Shown: piece by piece, positions 60,401 through 64,000 of the stretch | Position numbering within the stretch: the first letter of the stretch is position 1 | Layout: each line of letters begins with the position of its first letter | Origin: CAINVV01 sp963663675 | Lineage (GTDB): Bacteria > Bacteroidota > Bacteroidia > Bacteroidales > Prolixibacteraceae | Direction: 5' to 3' | NCBI GenBank assembly: GCA_963663675.1 | Contig: OY760498.1 | Location: 744,001 to 808,000 of the forward strand | Length of the DNA stretch: 64,000 nucleotides | Position numbers and translations under genes: made by a program | Notes under the pieces: generated by a model | Seen by the model: only the letters and a program-made list of their open reading frames with translations | Told to the model about the DNA's origin: nothing | Database searches by the model: none

Positions 60401-61487
60401 TAACTACAGCAATTCAGAAGGATGCAGAGCTATTTCGCCTGTAATTAAAGCAATAATTGTCAATCCTTTACCAGGAGTTGCAGGAACCATTAACGGAAGT
60501 ACGACCGTGTGCGCCGGTTCAGTGGCTGTTCCCTATAGTATAGCGCCCGTTGCCAACGCAACCAGTTATACCTGGTCACTTCCTCCCGGATCAACAATAC
60601 TTTCAGGCAGAGGTACTTCCAGCATAACTGTGGTGTTCGCGACAGATGCTGTCTCAGGTAATGTGACTGTTAGCGGAAACAACCAGTGCGGAACCACCAA
60701 TGTTTCTGCCCTGGCAGTAAATATCCTGCCGGTTACTGGTGCAACTGGGATTATCACTGGTCCCGGGGTTGTATGCCAGGGAGCTACCGGATTGACTTTC
60801 ACTGTAGCACCGGTGGCAAATGCAACGGGCTATATCTGGAACTTGCCGGCAGGAGCAACAATTGTTTCTGGTGATAATACCAATCAAGTCGTTGTTGATC
60901 TCTCTATGAACACTTCCTCTGGTACAATAACCGTTTTAGGAACGAATAGCTGCAACCAGGGGATCGTATCCCCGGCTTTCACCCTGACAGTGAACCCTAT
61001 TCCTACAACTCCGGTTCTGGGTATATCCGGAGCTGAAATTGCCAGCTCGGCACTTTCCGGGAATCAGTGGTATTTCTCTTCAACTGCAGACGGTGCCGGA
61101 ACGGCAGTTCCAGGGGCTATGAACCAATCCCTGCAACCGGAACAAACTGGTTGGTACTGGTCGAAGATCAATCAAGCCGGATGTGTCTCGGATGAATCAA
61201 ACCGCCTCTACCGATTAAAGGCCGGAGCAGAGAACATTTACAAGGTGTATCCGGTTCCCAATAACGGAGAGTTTACGGTTCAGATTACAAGTGCCGGTCC
61301 TGAGGAATTTACAATTCAAGTTTATAATCAGTTGGGGCAAAAAATATTCGAATTGCCCGGATTGATGGTAAATGGCGAATTACGGCAGGATATCAATCTG
61401 CGGAACATTTCCACAGGAATTTATTCGGTTGTGATCAGGAGTAAGGCTGGGGATATTGAAATGAAGAAGTTTAACATCTTCAAATGA
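51447..61487 (+). CDS. Giant Gly-rich/FN3/Ig/YDG-repeat surface protein 2 with T9SS sorting domain
   Basis: 3346 residues; ATG at 51447, with a second ATG at 51477 (MKKLKSFFNLNTLR) possible. Signal peptide ends near residue 42. Order: Gly-rich domain (about 55-280, GGGGG blocks), Ig-like (280-350), two FN3-like (355-545), a run of Ig-like 'AGxxFxVxARD' domains (545-1340), MBG domain (KTYGDALSP), YDG repeats (1437-2577: six and a half 175-residue units), three more YDG domains (SKEYDGTK, TRVYDATK, SKVYDGTR), MBG (KCFGETLSFTGSEF), three PKD-like domains, and a C-terminal Por/T9SS type A sorting domain (about 3265-3346; KVYPVPNNGEFTVQ, GIYSVVIRSKAGDIEMKKFNIFK). The CTD predicts secretion and surface attachment by T9SS. 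The next gene is porV. Probably a very long adhesin. Confidence 0.9.
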   Translation: MKMNIKITYHMKKLKSFFNLNTLRTAAFLVLTTSAWSMVLGQSSGTWSGTYYGKTSITVPQGVSSVSVTAIGGGGGYGGMDCGSGCINRSPGNSGYTSATFNVSAGASIGVYPGGQGGNGANNANNSGGGGGGYASYEGFEGGRGGNAGSSGASGGGGGGGAASVVTIGGSYYLVAGGAGGGGGECNTSGSSTDGFSTTSSNGSFAGGNGQSSGGADGAGGGGGGGGYNGSLGGVLYPLNGEYAAYGGYMGNNYINGTGTSTTVWNSGSGYVTVSFSVVGGTATADESSLCSGYSTTVRLSGSAGSIQWQISADNSSWSNLSGQTGATLPTGYLTSTRYFRAALSGGIAYSGVATVTVNYGPTQPGSASASGITSNSASLSWGSSSGTGTINYYWAVGISSSVTFDSGYIVHGGPTTSTSASTSGLSPNTGYYLSVYAKNACGPSVGQTSALFTTKSNPPVATDATSLKANSATVSWNASIGGATKYYLDVSADNSFSSYLPGYQNRDVGSATSLSVTGLSRNTQYYFRLRAYNGGGYSDYSNTIGFKSLPLNDFLIQTTSDGNIGTQIAGQSFNIKITARDATGATVTDYASNANISTPNSVLTLGGTTGNFAAGVLASYAVTLTMAGSGKTLQAGITDVGSVTVLSTSNSFTVTPASLNIFEPEVNGTITAGTAFTVNVRAYDQYHNLKTDYDGDKTVSWGTNASSSPNGTVRILPSSSDLVPFTAGVANNIPGFTFFNSAETPTISIKDGPTAKAGTTSSIIVNHAVLNNFKLESLDNTTHLPGTNQTSGAWFDVRVTARDAYWNTATTYSGNVRFKSSNDALVTFPAGLQSFVGSGGVKTFSSTSGVKIDINGLYWLRVADQANPGIIGDQQNIIIGPAAFSQLSVSGIIPVSTLMISDPATPANYADPLDRLAGEYVYVTITPRDAQGNLLYTCQNITVLLYDELSASYGGPFVVDNHGDGTYSANVQVTRTGANTIRAELGTTFFDQIRTVNVTPAATDHYHLNDVSNINAGNRAAYTVTRHDFYDHPTIVGDETIYLTSTSDGSQKRFYNSASGGVAITSITIPEGSSSASFWYYDEKAGIWTVTVSDQSPADSDIGINDTSDALSVLPASVDHFVINEPDNFAAGASRAAYTVGRQDIFNNLVTSGTQTVFLSSSSTGANKKFYSTASGSTVITQVSIANGSTEASFWYYDEKTGNHTITVSDNSPADGDAGIMDATDLITVTPGLLKDFLVYGITDPHDLGTWQSFTVEARDFFNNRKTDYVGTITFSNTDDGATNPDDHKFELSDQGIHQFDGTNGSGRVKFSKQGNWWLYAIDMDEPGKNGYLADITVQKAVTVTANNRSKTYGDALSPILGTTGFTVAGIVSGVDPVPGEITGVTLTCSQAASLTASAGAYDIIPGPVVAGTYNSAFYRIVYVNGTLTVNKRPVTITASSNTRTYDGTTDAAALPTLTSGTLATGDEGTYSETYDNKNQGTGKTMTPAVVSIVDGNSADMTGNYIVTLTTSSNGTINRAPLTVTAVTDTKTYDGTTGSTASPVVGTLISGDVVNVAPVQVYDNKNYGLTHVLTASGLTINDGSNVDMTGNYNITYSASPATGVINKRLISITASSNTRTYDGTTDAAALPTLTSGTLATGDEGTYSETYDNKNQGTGKTMTPAVVSIVDGNSADMTGNYTVTLTASSDGTINRAPLTVMAVTDTKTYDGTTASTASPVVGTLISGDVVNVAPVQVYDDKNYGLTHVLTASGLTINDGSNVDMTGNYNITYSASPATGVINKRLISITASSNTRTYDGTTDAASLPTLTSGTLATGDEGTYSETYDNKNQGTGKTMTPAVVSIVDGNSADMTGNYTVTLTASSNGTINRAPLTVTAVTDTKTYDGTTGSTASPVVGTLISGDVVNVAPVQVYDDKNYGLTHVLTASGLTINDGSNVDMTGNYNITYSASPATGVINKRLISITASSNTRTYDGTMDAAALPTLTSGTLATGDEGTYSETYDNKNQGTGKTMTPAVVSIVDGNSADMTGNYTVTLTASSNGTINRAPLTVTAVTDTKTYDGTTGSTASPVVGTLISGDVVNAAPVQVYDNKNYGLTHVLTASGLTINDGSNVDMTGNYNITYSASPATGVINKRLISITASSNTRTYDGTTDAASLPTLTSGTLATGDEGTYSETYDNKNQGTGKTMTPAVVSIVDGNSADMTGNYTVTLTASSNGTINRAPLTVTAVTDTKTYDGTTGSTASPVVGTLISGDVVNVAPVQVYDDKNYGLTHVLTASGLTINDGSNVDMTGNYNITYSASPATGVINKRLISITASSNTRTYDGTTDAAALPTLTGGTLATGDEGTYSETYDNKNQGTGKTMTPAVVSIVDGNSADMTGNYTVTLTASSNGTINRAPLTVTAVTDTKTYDGTTASTASPVVGTLISGDVVNVAPVQVYDNKNYGLTHVLTASGLTINDGSNADMTGNYNITYSASPATGVINKRLISITASSNTRTYDGTTDAASLPTLTGGTLATGDEGTYSETYDNKNQGTGKTMTPAVVSIVDGNSADMTGNYTVTLTASSNGTINRAPLTVTAPNIASKEYDGTKTAGAVTVGMLTGFITGETVTATANAADYNSANAGTYNGVPVSYTLYDGTGGGLASNYSLATGSATGVIIPKALSITKPVVATRVYDATKRAGGLNIGTLYGLVGNEIVTVTATIPDYSSANVGTYTCIVTYILQDGSGGGLATNYSLANGSATGVIVAKALKISAPAIASKVYDGTRSAGAVTVGMLSGFIGRETVTATATAADYSNKNVDTYAGVKITYTLQNGTGGGLAANYSLADGSATGVITAKPMTIQVNDLVKCFGETLSFTGSEFTVSGLISGERVISVNLTSLGTSPEAVPGNYELAGSAAVGEKGTDLSNYEIVLASGNLNVRQSPEPTITGPSVLCNGTSDNTYTTEPNMGSYTWTVSPGGTISSGDGTNAIKVDWKVAGNHFVSVNYSNSEGCRAISPVIKAIIVNPLPGVAGTINGSTTVCAGSVAVPYSIAPVANATSYTWSLPPGSTILSGRGTSSITVVFATDAVSGNVTVSGNNQCGTTNVSALAVNILPVTGATGIITGPGVVCQGATGLTFTVAPVANATGYIWNLPAGATIVSGDNTNQVVVDLSMNTSSGTITVLGTNSCNQGIVSPAFTLTVNPIPTTPVLGISGAEIASSALSGNQWYFSSTADGAGTAVPGAMNQSLQPEQTGWYWSKINQAGCVSDESNRLYRLKAGAENIYKVYPVPNNGEFTVQITSAGPEEFTIQVYNQLGQKIFELPGLMVNGELRQDINLRNISTGIYSVVIRSKAGDIEMKKFNIFK
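55758..59176 (+). repeat. 525-bp direct repeats, six full and one half copy, in giant gene 2
   Basis: The motif ATCACTGCCTCTTCCAAC recurs at 55758, 56283, 56808, 57333, 57858, 58383 and 58908: every step is exactly 525 bp (175 codons). Each unit encodes two YDG-type domains, RTYDGTTDAA... and KTYDGTT(G/A)ST.... The seventh copy has only the first domain and then joins unrelated YDG sequence at about 59177. Units differ at scattered single bases only, and the variants are shuffled among units. Confidence 0.96.
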
Positions 61488-61652
61488 TAAAACTGACAGA
61501 ACAAAAGTCTGATTGACAGCTGGAGGTAATCGGGCCGGGAGTTTTCACAAAGAGATCTCATCCTTGCGTAACCGGCCCTATTTCCTTTGGCTTGATATCA
61601 GGAGATATCAACAATTTTCTAAATGCAATTGCGTTTTTTAAAAATTTACAAA
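61488..61652 (+). other. Gap between giant gene 2 and porV
   Basis: 165 bases. A long-loop inverted pair GGGCCGG (61532-61538) and CCGGCCC (61572-61578) might end the giant transcript or attenuate it before porV. No gene or clear promoter seen. Confidence 0.4.
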
Positions 61653-62861
61653 ATGAACCGACACTTAAGATTTAAGCTAATACCTTTTGTATTAACATTG
61701 TTATTCAGCGTGGTATCAAATGCCCAGAATACCTCTTCAGGAGAAGCAGGGTACAATACCATCACGACCGCAGTCCCATTTTTAAATATTACACCTGATT
61801 CCAGGCACGGCGCCATGGGTGACGTGGGGGTGGCTACCTCTCCCGATGCGAACTCCCAGCACTGGAACCCTTCACAGTTTGCTTTCATCGATGAGCAGGT
61901 TGGTTTCTCCATATCCTATACACCCTGGTTAAGGCAGCTCTTTCAGGATATGAACCTTGCCTATGTGTCAGGGTTTATGAAACTGAAAGGTAATCAAACA
62001 TTTGGCGCTTCCTTGCGGTATTTTTCGGCTGGGGAGATTCAGTTGACGGATCAGTCCGGCTCAAACCTGGCTGTTGTTAAACCCAATGAATTTGCATTGG
62101 ATGTCAGTTATTCCCGGAAGTTGTCTGAATATTTTTCAGGAGGTGTGGCCCTGAGGTACATCCGTTCCGACCTCTCTGGTGGAATGGGTTCGCAAATGTA
62201 CGTACCCGGAAATGCTTTTGCCTCGGATGTCTCATTCTTCTTCAACAAGAATGTAAGCAAGCATGATAATATTAAGACAATAGCTGCCGGTATCAACATT
62301 TCTAACATCGGTTCCAAGATCTCCTACGATAACGGCAGCAACAAGGAGTTTCTACCAGCCAACCTGAAACTGGGAACATCCTTTACCACAGAACTGAATG
62401 AATCCAACATGTTCTCCCTTTCCCTGGACCTCAATAAGTTGTTAGTTCCTACGCCACAACCGGGCGAAGACAGTTCCGGAACACCGGTTATAAACGGAAT
62501 CTTTTCTTCTTTTGGTGATGCCCCGGGAGGATTGAAAGAGGAGATGCAGGAAATCAATTATTCTTTGGGTGTCGAATACTGGTACAGCCATAAATTTGCC
62601 CTTAGGACAGGTTATTTCAATGAAAATGAACACAAGGGGAACCGTAAATTCTTCTCGGCAGGTGCAGGGGTAAAAATGAAGGCATGTGCAATTGACATAT
62701 CTTACCTGATACCGGTCAGTCAAAACAACCCCCTTGCCAATACTGTAAGATTCAGCCTCTTATTTGATCTGGGATACTTTAAAAAGAAGGATAAAACAGA
62801 ACAACCAGCGGTTCCTGAAACACCATTGATGCCCGTAAATTCCTCATCAACAGGAAAATAA
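61653..62861 (+). CDS. porV: Type IX secretion outer membrane protein PorV
   Basis: 402 residues from ATG 61653; an ATG at 61623 is also open, but MNRHLRFKLIPFVLTLLFSVVSNAQ is the better signal peptide. The PorV pattern is unmistakable: TAVPFLNITPDSRHGAMGDVGVATSPDANSQHWNPSQFAF, ISYTPWLRQLFQDMNLAYVSGF, LRYFSAGEIQLTDQSG, FALDVSYSRKLSEYFSGGVALRYI, AAGINISNIGSKISY and LDLNKLLVPTP. PorV (LptO) is a FadL-like barrel that takes T9SS cargo from the translocon and hands it to the PorU sortase. PorU is usually next to it elsewhere; here the neighbour is a cargo-type giant. C-terminal tail is Pro/Thr-rich and polar. Terminator follows at 62866. Confidence 0.94.
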   Translation: MNRHLRFKLIPFVLTLLFSVVSNAQNTSSGEAGYNTITTAVPFLNITPDSRHGAMGDVGVATSPDANSQHWNPSQFAFIDEQVGFSISYTPWLRQLFQDMNLAYVSGFMKLKGNQTFGASLRYFSAGEIQLTDQSGSNLAVVKPNEFALDVSYSRKLSEYFSGGVALRYIRSDLSGGMGSQMYVPGNAFASDVSFFFNKNVSKHDNIKTIAAGINISNIGSKISYDNGSNKEFLPANLKLGTSFTTELNESNMFSLSLDLNKLLVPTPQPGEDSSGTPVINGIFSSFGDAPGGLKEEMQEINYSLGVEYWYSHKFALRTGYFNENEHKGNRKFFSAGAGVKMKACAIDISYLIPVSQNNPLANTVRFSLLFDLGYFKKKDKTEQPAVPETPLMPVNSSSTGK

Positions 62862-62865
62862 AATT

Positions 62866-62908
62866 ATTATGGATTGTGGTTAATCGATTATTAATCACAA
62901 TCCATAAT
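62866..62908. terminator. porV terminator (also faces the convergent gene)
   Basis: A 19-base stem with one mismatch pair (62866-62884 with 62890-62908), loop CGATT. Stop codons of porV (62861) and the class IV gene (62964) converge on it. Confidence 0.8.
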
Positions 62909-62963
62909 TTCTTGCAGAATAAACATCCGGTACAATGAGCGTTTTAATTTTATTTTACTGAAA

Positions 62964-63854
62964 TCAATTTTTTTCTTTTCTGTCCTGTTTGGCCATTGAT
63001 GTCAGTTTTTCCGATATCAACCTTGTCTTGGTGCTGAAATATCTTTGATCCTCCAATCCCAAAACCTTCCTGATGCCATTGCAGGAGTCAAAGAGAAATA
63101 CTTCTTCAGCATTGAGCAGATCATCCCGGGTGATTTTCTCTTTATCCCGGGGAGTGAAACCCGCTTCTTTCACACTTCGGATCACCTCTTCTCTTATGGC
63201 ACATCTGTATCCTCCCGAACCGGCCGCAGTAAAATATATCATCTCCTTTTCTATAAAAGCAAATGAGCCGCCAATGCATTCGCAGGCATATCCTTCACTG
63301 TTCCAGATTATCAGATTGGGTTCATTGAAAGCCGCAGCATAACGTTCCGCTGAATTCTGAATAAACAAACCGAACGGGGAAAAGGAAAAATCAGGTTTGG
63401 CCTCTTTAAATTGTTCTTCGTAAAATGAAAGGAGAAGCCCGGGCTCATTGTATGGATAGTAACCCCTTTCCATCTCTTCAGCACTAAGAATGATATTAAT
63501 TTGATTATCTGATGGATATATCTGGATATTTATTTTCGCTGCCAGGTATAGTTTGTTCTTGTTCAGTAACCTGGAAACATCTTTCTGCAACAGTTTACCT
63601 TCCATATCTATTATTCCGGTAAGGTCCATCTCAAGTATGCCGGCTGTTGCAATTAAGTGACCTGATACGGAATCCCGGAAGAGGACTTCATTGTGTTCTG
63701 CACGAAATGACTCGACGAATCCCGCAGTTCTGCAGTTCAGGTCGGACAAGGTAAAAACGGATTCGCTCTCTTTGTAAAACCTGCCATTGAACAAAAAATA
63801 TCCGCCTTTCATCAGTGTATTATTTAGTTTTTCATTGACTGATGGAATACCCAT
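62964..63854 (-). CDS. Aminotransferase class IV-fold protein, PLP lysine apparently missing
   Basis: 296 residues. The class IV fold (branched-chain aminotransferase, aminodeoxychorismate lyase) is visible in LFNGRFYKESESVFTLSDLNCRTAGFVESFR at the N-terminus and NEPNLIIWNSEGYACECIGGSFAFI near 177-201, with the conserved Glu192; REEVIRSVKEAGF near 221-233 matches the usual R-x2-V-I helix. Where the PLP-binding lysine stands in family members (about 160-172, usually a K-T-x-N/R block before the (A/L)x2Ax2 helix) the sequence reads SPFGLFIQNSAERYAAA, with no Lys. So it may be a non-catalytic homologue or use another residue; a misplaced alignment cannot be excluded. Function is unknown. It converges on porV. 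Confidence 0.7.
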   Translation of the reverse strand: MGIPSVNEKLNNTLMKGGYFLFNGRFYKESESVFTLSDLNCRTAGFVESFRAEHNEVLFRDSVSGHLIATAGILEMDLTGIIDMEGKLLQKDVSRLLNKNKLYLAAKINIQIYPSDNQINIILSAEEMERGYYPYNEPGLLLSFYEEQFKEAKPDFSFSPFGLFIQNSAERYAAAFNEPNLIIWNSEGYACECIGGSFAFIEKEMIYFTAAGSGGYRCAIREEVIRSVKEAGFTPRDKEKITRDDLLNAEEVFLFDSCNGIRKVLGLEDQRYFSTKTRLISEKLTSMAKQDRKEKN

Positions 63855-63871
63855 ATATTCATTTTCGGTTG

Positions 63872-63889
63872 ATCCCGACGTGTCGGGAT
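63872..63889. repeat. Dyad ATCCCGAC-GT-GTCGGGAT
   Basis: An 18-base palindrome, nested within AATACCCAT (63846-63854) and ATGGGTATT (63888-63896), lies between the divergent class IV gene and the next gene. I recall CCCGACRNGTCGGG as a common intergenic dyad in Bacteroidota genomes. It could be an operator or a small repeat. Confidence 0.55.
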
Positions 63890-63927
63890 GGGTATTTCAT
63901 TTTTGATTGAATTACTTATCTCATTGT

Positions 63928-64000
63928 ATGGATGGCGAAAAGAGCAGGCTGACAAAATCCCAGAAAAGGGAAGGCCGAATGAGCATTGGAGTGCAGAAAC
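63928..64000 (+). CDS. Start of an unidentified gene, cut by the window end
   Basis: From ATG 63928 the frame is open for 24 codons to the window edge; the product begins MDGEKSRLTKSQKREGRMS. It is basic and hydrophilic so far and I recognise nothing in it. It is divergent from the class IV gene, with the dyad at 63872-63889 between them. Too short to be sure it is coding. Confidence 0.4.
   Translation, partial: MDGEKSRLTKSQKREGRMSIGVQK

Overview
The window is a chromosomal segment of a member of the Bacteroidota, most like the Bacteroidales/Marinilabiliales lineage; species cannot be named from sequence alone. Lineage markers are a MurF-alanine racemase fusion, a SusC/SusD pair, the gliding lipoprotein GldB, the type IX secretion (T9SS) protein PorV, a T9SS C-terminal sorting domain, and promoters of the Bacteroidota form (-33 TTTG or ATTG, about 19 bases, then TAnnTTTG). 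No rRNA, tRNA, CRISPR array, transposase or phage gene was seen.

Layout. 0-13.8 kb is mostly housekeeping: 5'-truncated-window meaB, a DUF1573 protein, phosphofructokinase, a DUF1080 protein, gldB, NAD synthetase, a Crp/Fnr regulator, murF-alr with tdk, a Bacteroidota-specific unknown protein, rsmI and a HAD phosphatase. 13.8-20.1 kb is a small AT-rich SusC/SusD/lipoprotein unit with no glycoside hydrolase beside it, closed by a 46-bp perfect palindrome. 20.2-29.4 kb is a minus-strand block: dnaB, ddl, rluD, a membrane PASTA protein, mqnE (futalosine menaquinone route), rpmH (only 52 codons), rsmG, an ECF sigma factor and a membrane glycosyltransferase. 29.5-46.1 kb holds tgt, an LptG/F-type permease, a biotin-dependent carboxyltransferase with its biotin carrier, two more glycosyltransferases, an OmpH/Skp-like protein, proline dehydrogenase and, 6.4 kb later, pruA, a GH172-type (DUF2961) protein, a PAP2 phosphatase, a PAS histidine kinase, a DivIC/FtsB-like protein and YqgE.

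46.1-62.9 kb is the most unusual part: after 760 bases without a gene come two adjacent giant surface-protein genes (1534 and 3346 codons) built of Ig-like, Gly-rich, FN3-like and MBG/YDG-type repeats, followed by porV. The second giant ends in a T9SS sorting domain, so it is a likely PorV client; the first has no such domain. The first has four 258-bp direct repeats, the second six and a half 525-bp direct repeats with allele-like mosaic variation that passes a four-gamete test for recombination. The window ends with a class IV aminotransferase-fold protein that seems to lack the PLP lysine, and the start of another gene.

Threads between genes: MeaB, the carboxyltransferase and the biotin carrier point to methylmalonyl-CoA/propionyl-CoA metabolism; proline dehydrogenase and PruA make a complete proline-to-glutamate route; GldB, PorV and the CTD cargo point to T9SS. 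At sub-gene scale there is a family of 7-base direct repeats at four intergenic sites (11.3, 12.3, 25.1-25.2 and 38.0 kb), a MITE-like palindrome at 0.6-0.8 kb, and a terminator hairpin whose loop contains a promoter -7 box immediately before divIC.
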